This document shows positions 32,696 to 41,236 of a stretch of 41,338 nucleotides of DNA, in pieces. The first letter of the stretch is position 1. Every line of letters begins with the position of its first letter. The stretch covers positions 1 to 41,338 of the forward strand of contig NZ_DAHXOI010000021.1 of assembly GCF_027364955.1 (NCBI RefSeq), in the 5' to 3' direction. The position numbers and the translations under genes are program-made. A model generated the notes under the pieces. That model ran no database searches. It was not told the DNA's origin and was given only the letters and a program-made list of their open reading frames with translations. This DNA comes from Ferrimicrobium sp. GTDB taxonomy: Bacteria; Actinomycetota; Acidimicrobiia; Acidimicrobiales; Acidimicrobiaceae.

Positions 32696-33867
32696 CGTGG
32701 CAACCTGACCTTAATACGGGTCCCCGCCTCGGGGCGACTCTCGAGAGAGAAGTCACCAAAGACTTGCTCCACTCTGCGACGCATCAGCTCTAGTCCAAAG
32801 TGCTCATCACAGTCGGTACGCGCGGTATCGAAACCAACCCCATCATCCTCGACCACCACGATCAGCGAACCCTCCTCCTCAATAAAATCGAGATGCGCAG
32901 TCCGTGCTCGCGAATGACGAATGATGTTGTTGCCCACTTCACGAAGGATCAGTGTCATGCATTCGGTCGTCGTCGAGTCAAGCAAGAACTCAGTCGACGG
33001 AAAGTGCTCAACGATCAAGGTCACCCCGCTGGACTGGAGCTTGTCCTTCAAGAGCTCGACCTCGTCAGCGACCGAGGCGAGGGTGGTCGCCGGCAGCTGC
33101 CCCTCACGAATCACCGCACGCGCTGCTTCGAGCGCGGTTTGTGCCGCCTCCGCAATGAGTTCAGCGTCGATGGCACCATCCTTGGCCCCTCGCGCGAGCA
33201 ACAGAATGCCAATGAGTTGTTGGGCAATCGTCTCATGGATGCGTGCCGCCAACCGCTCACGCTCATTGTTCTCGCCGATCTGGCGGTAGAGCTCGGAGAG
33301 CCTACTCTGAGTGATCCGCAACTCGTCCAGACTTTGCGATAGATTGGCCTGTTGGTCCAATAGTCGAGAGATGAAGACGGCGACGAAGGAGCCAGCAAGG
33401 AAGGTCGGCACGAACCAGTCGGCGATCACCACATAGGGGACCGAAGGTTGGGCCAAGAAGTGAGAGAGGACGCCCACCATCGCCTCGATCGCCGCAACGC
33501 TCGGTAGCGAGAGCTGCAGAGGTAGCGCAGCATAGACAAGTGCCGAGACCGGCATCAGCAGATAGCCAGCGTTGGGATTGAGCGACGAGCCAATGGCGAG
33601 CAGAAGAACCTGTGAACCAATGAGGACACCGAGCCGACCCTTTGAACGGTGCAGCTGATCAAACACGGGTCGACCGATCGCAAACCAGCCAACGGCCGTC
33701 ACCAACTCCACGATCACCGCACCAACCTCGCGGAGTGAAGAGGCCGAGGGGTAGACCAAAGTCATGGCAACTGCTGCGAGCAACGAGCCCAAGAACAACA
33801 GGCTCCAAACCTGTAAACCGCCGCCGAGAATCGTGCGTCGCTGTTCATTGCGATCGAAGCGTGCCAT
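32692..33867 (-). CDS. Sensor histidine kinase (HisKA_3 type)
   Basis: About 391 residues from the ATG at 33867; the open frame reaches 33993 but the extra 42 residues are polar and atypical. About six membrane segments occupy residues 15-165, with no large outside loop, suggesting that the signal is sensed in or at the membrane. The H-box R-L-A-A-R-I-H-E-T-I-A-Q has its phosphorylated His near residue 210. N-box R-E-V-G-N-N-I-I-R-H and G-box V-E-D-D-G-V-G-F form the ATPase part. It is translationally coupled to the NarL-type regulator. Confidence 0.92.
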   Translation of the reverse strand: MARFDRNEQRRTILGGGLQVWSLLFLGSLLAAVAMTLVYPSASSLREVGAVIVELVTAVGWFAIGRPVFDQLHRSKGRLGVLIGSQVLLLAIGSSLNPNAGYLLMPVSALVYAALPLQLSLPSVAAIEAMVGVLSHFLAQPSVPYVVIADWFVPTFLAGSFVAVFISRLLDQQANLSQSLDELRITQSRLSELYRQIGENNERERLAARIHETIAQQLIGILLLARGAKDGAIDAELIAEAAQTALEAARAVIREGQLPATTLASVADEVELLKDKLQSSGVTLIVEHFPSTEFLLDSTTTECMTLILREVGNNIIRHSRARTAHLDFIEEEGSLIVVVEDDGVGFDTARTDCDEHFGLELMRRRVEQVFGDFSLESRPEAGTRIKVRLPR

Positions 33868-34079
33868 ACCTGACTTGATGCTAGTTGTTTTCGACAGATT
33901 AACTACAGTCGGCGATAGAGCGCAACGACAACACCGCCCGGGCTCGAGCTCATCCCTGCACGAGAACGCGATTTTCAGAACGCAACGGCGCACCTTTTAC
34001 CGACAGCATACTCACCGACAGCGTACGTCGAGGCAGTCCATCAGATGGCCCGCATCGCATCCACTCCCTCGACCAATGA

Positions 34080-35018
34080 TTATCCGTTGGGTAGCGCTCC
34101 CGTCGACAGGAGCTTAGCAAAGCTCTGGAAAAGATCGGTGGTGGCCTCGCGGACCGCTGGGACAATATCGCCAAGGGAGAGAAAACCATGGACGAGCGTC
34201 TCGTAGTCGCGCACGCTGACCCGAACACCTCCCGCGCGAAGATGCTCGCCATACTGGACACCAAAGTCCCGAAGTGGATCGAATCCTGCGAGTGCAATGA
34301 TGGCAGGTCCAACACCAGTGGGGTCTTCAAGGACCGGTCGAGCACGCCAGTCCTCGAGCGCATGCGCATCCTGATAGTACTGTTCGCCGAACCAGATGAC
34401 CTCCTGTCGCTCCAGAAAGTAACCCGTCGCAAACCTATGCATCGACGGCGTCTCCGCGTTGATATCAGTGGCAGGATAGGCAAGCAACTGTCCCGCAAGG
34501 TCGATCTTGCGGTTCCGCGCCTCAAGCGCGACGACCGCCGCCAGATTACCTCCGGCCGAATCACCGGCGACAGCCAGGCGGTGAACATCCAAATCGAGGC
34601 CGTCGCTCAGCACCTCTTGCGCCCACGCCAACGCGTTCAACGCGTCCTCAGCTGCGGCCGGGAACGGGTGTTCTGGGGCGAGGCGATAACCAACTGAGGC
34701 AACGACGCTTTTGGTCAATGTGGCAAATCGTCGCACAAGCCGATCGTAGGAGGCAATACTTCCAAGAACGAACCCCCCTCCATGGAAGAACAACGTCAGC
34801 ACCTCCCCAGCCTCAGGAGGGACATAGATGCGGATCGGCAGCTGACCAACCGTGACATCGCGAACGCTCTTCATCTCGTCGGCGATCGTGAAGGCCAAGG
34901 GGGCCATCGCCTCTCCGAGCGCCCGAGCCTCTCCGAGCTCCATCTCGTAGGTCGGTTTCGAGCCACCGTCACGCAGACTCTGCAGTAGTTGTCCCAGTAT
35001 TGGATCTAGCGCCATCAT
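34080..35018 (-). CDS. Alpha/beta hydrolase, HSL-family esterase
   Basis: A 312-residue hormone-sensitive-lipase-like esterase. F-H-G-G-G-F-V near residues 73-79 is the oxyanion loop, G-D-S-A-G-G-N carries the nucleophilic Ser, D in G-F-D-P-L-R-D and H in L-V-H-G-F-L complete the triad. There is no signal peptide, so it acts in the cytoplasm, probably on short acyl esters. The ATG has GAGGAA upstream. It follows an unusual 10-bp-phased repeat cluster about 200 bp upstream. It converges on nothing, and its substrate is unknown. Confidence 0.92.
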   Translation of the reverse strand: MMALDPILGQLLQSLRDGGSKPTYEMELGEARALGEAMAPLAFTIADEMKSVRDVTVGQLPIRIYVPPEAGEVLTLFFHGGGFVLGSIASYDRLVRRFATLTKSVVASVGYRLAPEHPFPAAAEDALNALAWAQEVLSDGLDLDVHRLAVAGDSAGGNLAAVVALEARNRKIDLAGQLLAYPATDINAETPSMHRFATGYFLERQEVIWFGEQYYQDAHALEDWRARPVLEDPTGVGPAIIALAGFDPLRDFGVQYGEHLRAGGVRVSVRDYETLVHGFLSLGDIVPAVREATTDLFQSFAKLLSTGALPNG

Positions 35019-35378
35019 CTATTCCTCACTGTGTGTTCAGGGTTGCTGGTATCTGTTCTTCGATGCTCTACTTCTCAAAGCAGAACCGGCCTCGACTGGG
35101 AGCGGAACCCAGCGGGGCCACTCCACGCCACCGTGTCCCACATCGTGGGTAGTTGCAAACTATCTCTCTTATCGTTATTATCGAGCTGGCTCATCATCAC
35201 ATGGGACTCGGTAGTGCCATCTTGTCAAGGTTTACCAAGGCTTGTCAAGGCTTGCCGCGGTATAGACAACCTGCCGGGGTTGGGTAACGGTCTCGACAGA
35301 GGCTCACGTACACCCCGATACATTAACGTGCTCGGCCAGTGCATCACGAGTAGAACCGGTGGTAGGCCCCCGACCCGA
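35019..35378. other. Intergenic region upstream of the esterase
   Basis: Non-coding between the esterase start and the YbjQ-like gene stop. A plus-strand open frame (35031-35504) runs antisense into the YbjQ-like gene and lacks any known motif. The notable content is the phased repeat at 35221-35260. Confidence 0.5.
35221..35260. repeat. 10-bp-phased CTTGTCAAGG repeats
   Basis: Four consecutive 10-bp units: CTTGTCAAGG, TTTACCAAGG, CTTGTCAAGG and CTTGCCGCGG. The first and third are identical and each contains the inverted half-sites CTTG and CAAG. On the minus strand the repeat shows two TTGACA hexamers 20 bp apart. The one-turn spacing suggests side-by-side protein binding, maybe controlling the esterase. 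Confidence 0.55.
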
Positions 35379-36206
35379 CTAGAAGTCAGTGAGCGGCAAC
35401 ACCATCTGGGGCTTTGCGATGATATGATCCTCCCTCAATGGGCGAACGGCGGTCCCGATCGAGAAGAACTCGGTCGTATGCCCACCCCACTGATGCGGGA
35501 GTGAGAGCAACTTAACCCCGACGATGCCCTCAGCGTGCACCGCCTCCGCCTCCGCCTGCATACGGCTCATCGCGAGCTCGCGGGCGTCGTAGAGCGCTTC
35601 GGTATAGACCGGAATCTCTGTGTTCTGACCAAAATTACCCATCGACTTCAGCATGCCTTGATGCGCGATGTGATAGACACAGGTACCCATGACCATGCCC
35701 AGCGGTGCATATCCAGACTGGAGCAGCGTCCAGAAATCCTGACCGCTCAGATCAGAGGTGAAGGGACGACCATTACTCTGCCAATTGATGGAGGTGTCAT
35801 CGGCCTTCACCGCGGTACCAACTGCAATGAATTCAGCGATGTCGTTGCCGAACTCTTTGAACTCGACGTCCAATCGCACACCGACGATGCCATCGGCACC
35901 CAGAACTTCGGCCTCGGACTGCATGCGCTCCATGGCAAGCTCGCGAGCATGGTACATCGCTGAGGTCAGCTTGTCGAGCTCTTGATTGCTGCTCCAACGA
36001 CCCACCTGGATACCCACATGGTAAATGGATGAACCAAAGACCAGGCCCAAGGGTCGAAACCCAGCTTCACGCACGAGCAGGAACTCGTTCACGGACAGAT
36101 CTGAGGTAAACAGAGAAGTAGCCTGACCCGGCCTCATCTCCTGCAAACGTCGAATTGCGTCCTCTGGTACGCCTAGCTGTTGTGGATCGAGGGTCTCTTC
36201 AGCCAT
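35379..36206 (-). CDS. Tandem YbjQ-like (DUF74) domain protein, second of pair
   Basis: A 275-residue protein made of two copies of a YbjQ/heavy-metal-binding-like domain. Copy one (about 33-130) has G-F-R-P-L-G-L-V-F-G-S, A-R-E-L-A-M-E-R-M and G-A-D-G-I-V-G-V-R-L; copy two (about 150-255) has G-Y-A-P-L-G-M-V-M-G-T, A-R-E-L-A-M-S-R-M and A-E-G-I-V-G-V-K-L. The known YbjQ domain is about 105 residues and makes pentamers. The ATG has GGAG ten bases upstream, 4 bp after the preceding stop. The metal-binding claim for the family is weak, and no Cys or His cluster stands out here. Confidence 0.78.
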   Translation of the reverse strand: MAEETLDPQQLGVPEDAIRRLQEMRPGQATSLFTSDLSVNEFLLVREAGFRPLGLVFGSSIYHVGIQVGRWSSNQELDKLTSAMYHARELAMERMQSEAEVLGADGIVGVRLDVEFKEFGNDIAEFIAVGTAVKADDTSINWQSNGRPFTSDLSGQDFWTLLQSGYAPLGMVMGTCVYHIAHQGMLKSMGNFGQNTEIPVYTEALYDARELAMSRMQAEAEAVHAEGIVGVKLLSLPHQWGGHTTEFFSIGTAVRPLREDHIIAKPQMVLPLTDF

Positions 36207-36210
36207 GTCG

Positions 36211-37119
36211 TTATGCTCCTGTCTTTCTTGACTTCAGATAGATAATAGGAAGTGGCTCCATGCGCGTCTCTGATCTCCCCGATTGTGCAATCGTGGTTCC
36301 CACGACCCGCACCTCGCTGAGATGGTCCGAGTGTCCCTGACCGAGTTCGTTGCGGAAAATATTCGAGTCGAGTGAGTCGATGATCACACCAACCTCAGCG
36401 TTTGGTTTGAGGTGGCGCCGAAGACTTTGTCGTGCAGAGGAGCGAGCCGAGTTCGCCAAGTCGCTAAAACCAGTCAACTCCGCATTGGGCGCGAACATCG
36501 AACCTTGGTTCAAGGTGTTGTAATCGTCGTGACGCACCGCCACCGTGACCTCAACGATCAGCCGGACCGGCATCCAACCATGATGGAGCAACTTGGAGAC
36601 ATCCTGGCCATCGAGATGGGTCGTAAAGATGTCGCGACCATGATGATCTTTGACCACCGTCGACCGGACCGCAGTACCCATCGCCATAAATTCGATCGCA
36701 CCACCCTCGAAGCGCCGCTGGGTCAGTTGCACTCCGACAACACCGTGCGCGTGCACCGCGCTGGATTCGGTGAGCATCCGGTTCATCGCGACCGTCCATC
36801 CACGGTTTATCACATCGACATAGGGCTCATAGCCCCCGTAGAACTGTTGACCTCCACCCATGCGGACACCCGACATGCCGGAGTTCATCCCGAACGGTGC
36901 TCCATATCCTTGGTTATAGACCCCACATGATGGCATCACCGCTCCGTAGGTGCTCAAAACCACGCTACCCATGACCTCACTCACCGGGCGATAACCAACG
37001 GATTCGATTCCGGTGTTTGACGTTATCGACAGGAGCGAGGATCGCAGTGATGAGGCAGCCGCTGACTCGACACGGCGCTGCGCGGCTGGCGGTAAACCCT
37101 TGCCATCCCAATCTGCCAC
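36211..37119 (-). CDS. Tandem YbjQ-like (DUF74) domain protein, first of pair
   Basis: A 302-residue relative of its neighbour, more divergent. The first half carries G-Y-R-P-V-S-E-V-M-G-S-V-V-L, a Gly/Met/Tyr-rich insertion (Y-G-A-P-F-G-M-N-S-G-M and Y-G-G-Y) and H-G-V-V-G-V-Q-L; the second half has H-G-W-M-P-V-R-L-I-V-E and ends in E-V-R-V-V-G-T-T. The GTG start has GGGGAGG ten bases upstream. The two genes form an operon, so they may build a mixed ring. Function unknown. Confidence 0.7.
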   Translation of the reverse strand: MADWDGKGLPPAAQRRVESAAASSLRSSLLSITSNTGIESVGYRPVSEVMGSVVLSTYGAVMPSCGVYNQGYGAPFGMNSGMSGVRMGGGQQFYGGYEPYVDVINRGWTVAMNRMLTESSAVHAHGVVGVQLTQRRFEGGAIEFMAMGTAVRSTVVKDHHGRDIFTTHLDGQDVSKLLHHGWMPVRLIVEVTVAVRHDDYNTLNQGSMFAPNAELTGFSDLANSARSSARQSLRRHLKPNAEVGVIIDSLDSNIFRNELGQGHSDHLSEVRVVGTTIAQSGRSETRMEPLPIIYLKSRKTGA

Positions 37120-37209
37120 GTTGTTCGGACCTCCCCTACTCTAGGGTTACCTTATCACACAACGCAGGCGTAGAACCAACGATGTTTCAGCAAACGGTCA
37201 GGTTCACCA

Positions 37210-37719
37210 TCACCCGCTGCCGTCACCCCCCGTTGACCCGGAGTCTCTGAGCAGATAGGTTGCGATCGAGTAGCCTCGACTCGCGAGCGGACCGTGCGTC
37301 GCAAGCCGGGTGGAGTGGAGGCGCCAACCAAGACGCTCATACCAAGAGGCCACGTCTCGGGACTCTGGCAGCAGCACCCGTAGCATTGGGAGTAGTCCAT
37401 GCGCATGTGACCGTGCGACCCCTAGAGCCAACAACGAGCGCCCAATGCCCGTTCCTTGCGCATCCGGAACGACAAAGAGACGAAAGATCTCACCGACTGA
37501 GCTACCGTCATCGAGCAGCGAGCGCTTGAGTCCGATGTGGCCTTGCACCACTGTCTCGTCGGTGGCCACCCAAGCTCCGAGGAAACCCTCTCCCGTCAGC
37601 CACTCCGAGGGATCGGTTGGCCAGACGACAGGATAACCAACGGCCGCGTGCACCACCGACAGCGCCTCGACGCACTGCGGTAGGTGATCTTGGCTACGAG
37701 GAACGATCAGGCGTGTCAT
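37210..37719 (-). CDS. GNAT-family N-acetyltransferase
   Basis: About 169 residues from the ATG at 37719; TTG codons just upstream extend the frame. Motif A reads L-F-V-V-P-D-A-Q-G-T-G-I-G-R-S-L-L, the acetyl-CoA loop, followed by a late L-P-E-S-R-D-V-A-S-W-Y-E-R-L-G-W. No ribosome site is visible, while TAACAT lies eight bases upstream of the ATG, suggesting a leaderless message. Substrate unknown. Confidence 0.82.
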   Translation of the reverse strand: MTRLIVPRSQDHLPQCVEALSVVHAAVGYPVVWPTDPSEWLTGEGFLGAWVATDETVVQGHIGLKRSLLDDGSSVGEIFRLFVVPDAQGTGIGRSLLALGVARSHAHGLLPMLRVLLPESRDVASWYERLGWRLHSTRLATHGPLASRGYSIATYLLRDSGSTGGDGSG

Positions 37720-37915
37720 CAACAATCATGTTAACCGCACATCGTGCCGGCTCCAGAGAGCTTCGATGGCCCGACGTCCCATCGAGGTCTACCCACGGCA
37801 CGGCGAGGGCGCCGGAGCCAGAATCTTCCCCCTCCGTTGTGCCACAGAGTCAGGCCCCAGAGGAACGACAGCAGCGACATCGGGCTATCGACCCGAGCCA
37901 CTAGCTTGCGCCATC

Positions 37916-37953
37916 ATCGATCGCCTAACCCAGCATCGATCTCCTAACCCAGC
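37916..37953. repeat. Two tandem 19-bp repeats between divergent genes
   Basis: 37916-37934 and 37935-37953 match at 18 of 19 positions; each starts ATCGATC and ends CCTAACCCAGC. They sit about 40 bp upstream of the TAGAAT promoter element of the GT87-like gene, where a regulator could bind. Confidence 0.6.
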
Positions 37954-37993
37954 GACCTCGTCACTCATGGACCTTTAGCGTCCCCTGGCACAC

Positions 37994-37999
37994 TAGAAT
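37994..37999 (+). promoter_or_regulatory. -10 element of a leaderless message
   Basis: TAGAAT lies six bases before the GTG start at 38006, leaving no room for a ribosome site. This spacing is typical of leaderless actinobacterial transcripts. No good -35 is seen. Confidence 0.55.
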
Positions 38000-38005
38000 A
38001 TCGGC

Positions 38006-39331
38006 GTGCTATCCTCGCCTCAAACGGGCAAAAGACTCTGGCGCTTCTTCGCCCAACTCACCCCCCTCGAACAGGACTCGTTGCTCTATCTGGCCTCTGC
38101 AATTTTTGCCGTCGGTCAACTCCTCATCTCTACGCATGCTGATTATCGACAGTGGGCGGCGTTAGCCGTCATTCCCTATGCCCTCGTCGGACTCATCGCG
38201 CTTCTCTTATCCCGCCACAAGAGAGCACAAGAGAGTCGGTTCACTCGTCGCGGTCTCGTCGTCTCACTCTTTCTCCTCTGTCTCGTAGTGCCGTTGAGTA
38301 TCTCGATCGCGCAACGCGTCAACAATGTGCCAGGGATTCACGCACAGGACGAGGTGGCGGTCATCGAACGCTGCGGCGACCGCGTTGTCCACAACCAGAA
38401 CTGCTACCTGAACGCGCCAAACACGGTCGGCACCGGCGCACAAAACCTCTCCAAGAAGACCGACGCTACCGCCTTTGTACCGTATTTGCCTGGGATGATT
38501 ATCTTTGGTGTTCCCAATGGACTCACGATTCCCAAAGCCTTGCGCGATGCCAGGGTGAGCCTTACACTCTTTACCTTGGTGATTACCGTCGTCGCACTCG
38601 CGCTGAGCCGGCTCTCAGCTGATGATCGCGTTCGCCTCTTCCAGTTCGTCATCATCCTCCCGACGGGTGCACTGCCACTTGTCACCGGCGGTGACGATCT
38701 ACCGATTGTCGCTCTCTTGCTCCTCGCCCTCGTTCTGAGCTACCGCCGACAACCGGTACTCGCAGGCATAGCCAGCGCGGTCGCAGCTGCGATCAAACTC
38801 ACGGCATGGCCGCTCGCTTTCGCTTTGATCTTCGTCCAACCGCCCAACAGCAATCGACACGTGCGCTTTCGTTACGGGGGGGCACTGGTCGCGATTCTGG
38901 CACCCATCATCGCCATCGCAAGCCTCATCAACCCAAGGGCCTTTTTCGTCAACGAGATTCTCTTCCCGCTTGGACTGACCAAGATCAAATCACCAGCAGA
39001 GTCGCCGCTCATCGGCCAGAAACTGGTCGGTATCTTCGGCAGTCAGCTCCACACTCTCGTCATCCTCGCCCTCGTCCTGGTCGGCGGCGAACTGGCGCTT
39101 TTACTGTATCGACGTCTTCGTCCACGATCACCCTCGGCGATGACCGCCTACGTCGCACTCGTCTTCTTTATCGCCATCATGCTCGCACCTGCTACCCGTT
39201 TTGGTTATCTCCTCTACCCCGCCAATATGGTGGTGTGGGCGATCATCTTCCACAAGTTCGATCTCCGTCTCAGGGCCCGTAACTCGCAGGTCGAGACGCT
39301 CGACGCGGGCCTCGCCAGCCCCACAACTTAA
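38006..39331 (+). CDS. Polytopic membrane protein, GT87-like glycosyltransferase candidate
   Basis: A 441-residue protein with about 10-11 membrane segments. A loop after the third segment (about residues 105-145) contains I-E-R-C-G-D and N-C-Y-L-N, two Cys that could pair outside the membrane. The segment with G-G-D-D-L-P-I-V-A-L-L-L-L-A and A-A-I-K-L-T-A-W-P-L resembles the GT87/DUF2029 mannosyltransferases that use polyprenyl-phosphate sugars. GTG is the only reasonable start. It converges on the phosphatase gene with a 4-bp overlap. The enzymatic assignment is tentative; the membrane topology is firm. Confidence 0.68.
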   Translation: MLSSPQTGKRLWRFFAQLTPLEQDSLLYLASAIFAVGQLLISTHADYRQWAALAVIPYALVGLIALLLSRHKRAQESRFTRRGLVVSLFLLCLVVPLSISIAQRVNNVPGIHAQDEVAVIERCGDRVVHNQNCYLNAPNTVGTGAQNLSKKTDATAFVPYLPGMIIFGVPNGLTIPKALRDARVSLTLFTLVITVVALALSRLSADDRVRLFQFVIILPTGALPLVTGGDDLPIVALLLLALVLSYRRQPVLAGIASAVAAAIKLTAWPLAFALIFVQPPNSNRHVRFRYGGALVAILAPIIAIASLINPRAFFVNEILFPLGLTKIKSPAESPLIGQKLVGIFGSQLHTLVILALVLVGGELALLLYRRLRPRSPSAMTAYVALVFFIAIMLAPATRFGYLLYPANMVVWAIIFHKFDLRLRARNSQVETLDAGLASPTT

Positions 39332-40119
39332 CAGAATTTCGGTTGATAGACCGGCTCGAGTAATCCACTACGCAAACTCATGACCTCCGAGGCGGTCAGC
39401 CCATGCGAACGTAACAGTTCTTCAACCGAACCGTAATACTCTCGGATTCCGGCCAAGAGCTGCAGCATGGTATCAACTTGGCTACGGCGCTCGGCTGATA
39501 CCTCCACCTCGCGCATCGCCGCTCCCACGTGATGAAGAAAGTTGGTGAATGCCTCTTGGGTCAACGCATAGTCACTCGCGATCCACGCATCCGGAACCCC
39601 AAGTAACGAGAGTAGGAGAGCGATCACCACACCGGTGCGATCCTTACCTGCATGGCAATGAATGAAGACCGGATGATGTCTTGGGTCAGCGACGAAGGAG
39701 ATGACCTCAACCAGCTCCTCCGTGTTGTAGCTCACATAGTGACGATAGAGCGCGACCAGATCATCGGTGTCAAGAGGGTCCATTAAACGCGAGGCTTGTC
39801 GCAACGGTACGTGCAGGATCACCTGCACTAAATCAGCCAACGGGCCAGATCCAAAGTGTGCGACCTCTTCCGGTCGACGAAGGTCAACGATGCTGTGAAT
39901 ATTGAGTGGAGCGAGTATCGCCAGATCGTCAGCGGTTAAACGGTGCGGAGAGTCCCCGCGTAGCAGCACGCCGCTTCGCAGCACGCTCCCGAGTTTCGAG
40001 GGATACCCACCGAGATCGCGAACATTCCACGCTCCCTCCAGTGGTAGCCACCGAACTCGCGCGATCAAGGGAGCGTCACCAGGTACGCTCTCGTCTGGGT
40101 GACTCTCTTCCACCACCAC
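39328..40119 (-). CDS. Tyrosine/serine protein phosphatase (Y_phosphatase3 type)
   Basis: About 263 residues from a GTG at 40119; the frame is open to 40260, but the added 47 residues show no family match and the start is uncertain. E-G-A-W-N-V-R-D-L-G-G-Y is the N-terminal signature. The active site H-C-H-A-G-K-D-R-T-G carries the C-x5-R loop, with the extra K and D of lipid/serine-tolerant family members such as MptpB. D in S-D-Y-A-L-T is a likely partner. It may act on phosphoproteins or phosphoinositides. Confidence 0.85.
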   Translation of the reverse strand: MVVEESHPDESVPGDAPLIARVRWLPLEGAWNVRDLGGYPSKLGSVLRSGVLLRGDSPHRLTADDLAILAPLNIHSIVDLRRPEEVAHFGSGPLADLVQVILHVPLRQASRLMDPLDTDDLVALYRHYVSYNTEELVEVISFVADPRHHPVFIHCHAGKDRTGVVIALLLSLLGVPDAWIASDYALTQEAFTNFLHHVGAAMREVEVSAERRSQVDTMLQLLAGIREYYGSVEELLRSHGLTASEVMSLRSGLLEPVYQPKFC

Positions 40120-40260
40120 AGCATGCCGGGGTTGGGTGAACACCAGTGAAACCCCACACAGCCACCCGGTTAATTCTTCGGATATGGATCGCCCTGATAC
40201 CGATGCGCTAGCGATCCCTACCGCTGTCTCCAGTACGTTTCGGGCGCACCCTCGTGTCAC

Positions 40261-40708
40261 ACAGCGTAGGAGAAGTGCATACTCGTGGTCGCTTTCGAAT
40301 CATCCAAGGTCCAGCCATTCCCTTGGAGTGGTCTGCCTCAGGTGTCTGGTGCCGTGCGCTCCTACGGCACTACTGTCATATTTGTACTACCGCCATCCAT
40401 TTGCGATGGGCAAAGAGAGGAGTTTTGTGACAGTCCAGCGTCGAGGGATCATCACACATTGGGGCGCTACCGTTTCGTTCCACCTAGAGCGCCGACGAGA
40501 TCGTCACTTCGCTGCGCAACCACTTAGAACCGATTGTTCTAGAAAGCAATGCTGACCCGGGTCACTGGCACTGGATAGTCGAGTTGATGCTTGATCGGTA
40601 CGGTCGGAACCTGCGGAATGCAACGGCCCATCCATTGCTAGGATCTCGAACTGGTGCACCAGTCACGACAACCGTTGCCGCTGTCTACCAAGATCCAAGG
40701 AGAAAATC
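40261..40708. other. Intergenic region with no clear gene
   Basis: Plus-strand frames at 40136-40555 and 40285-40527 have no recognisable domain or ribosome site. Around 40545-40620 a short in-frame stretch reads S-N-A-D-P-G-H-W-H-W-I-V-E-L-M-L-D-R-Y-G, which looks protein-like and might be a remnant, but I cannot name it. Confidence 0.35.
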
Positions 40709-40711
40709 GTG

Positions 40712-41236
40712 ATGTCAACCACATCAACTGCCAGGTTCCATCGAATGACCATCGAGTCACCGCTCGGACCCATCACCCTTGTTGGAGATGAGGAGCACCT
40801 CCACGCCATCCATCTCATCGAACCAACCTCCTTAGAGGCCCTCTCGGCAAGCCCTTCGCGACCACTTTCACAGGCTGTTGAGCAGCTCGGTGCCTACTTC
40901 TCCGGGGCCTCAACAGACTTTGATCTCGACCTCCTGGCTCGAGGCACGAGCTTCCAACACCAAGTGTGGGATGCGTTAGGCACGATCCCCTTTGGGACAA
41001 CGACAAACTATGGATCGATCGCAGCCACGATCGGTCGTCCGCGTGCGGTTCGGGCGGTTGGGCTCGCCATCGGTGCGAATCCCTTACCGATCGTGGTGCC
41101 GTGCCATCGCGTGATCGGAGCCGACGGATCGCTCACCGGTTATGCCAGTGGGCTGGCGCACAAACGCTTTCTGCTCGACCATGAACAGCGGGTCCTGCAC
41201 GACCACCGATCACCCCTTGAGCGACCAGCACACTGA
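40712..41236 (+). CDS. ogt: Methylated-DNA--protein-cysteine methyltransferase (Ogt-like)
   Basis: About 174 residues from the ATG at 40712 (GTG at 40709 is an alternative); AAGGAGAAAA lies just upstream. The C-terminal DNA-binding part begins G-T-S-F-Q-H-Q-V-W-D-A-L, then G-T-T-T-N-Y-G-S-I-A. The active site V-V-P-C-H-R-V-I contains the alkyl-accepting Cys. R-A-V-G-L-A-I-G-A-N-P includes the helix residues that flip the base. The protein removes O6-alkyl groups from guanine in a suicide reaction. It stands alone. Confidence 0.95.
   Translation: MSTTSTARFHRMTIESPLGPITLVGDEEHLHAIHLIEPTSLEALSASPSRPLSQAVEQLGAYFSGASTDFDLDLLARGTSFQHQVWDALGTIPFGTTTNYGSIAATIGRPRAVRAVGLAIGANPLPIVVPCHRVIGADGSLTGYASGLAHKRFLLDHEQRVLHDHRSPLERPAH

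Noticed and set aside
35031-35504. 157-codon plus-strand frame
   Set aside because: It overlaps the YbjQ-like gene in antisense, shows no family pattern and has no ribosome site.
40136-40555. 139-codon plus-strand frame
   Set aside because: It overlaps the phosphatase 5' region and lacks any recognisable motif.
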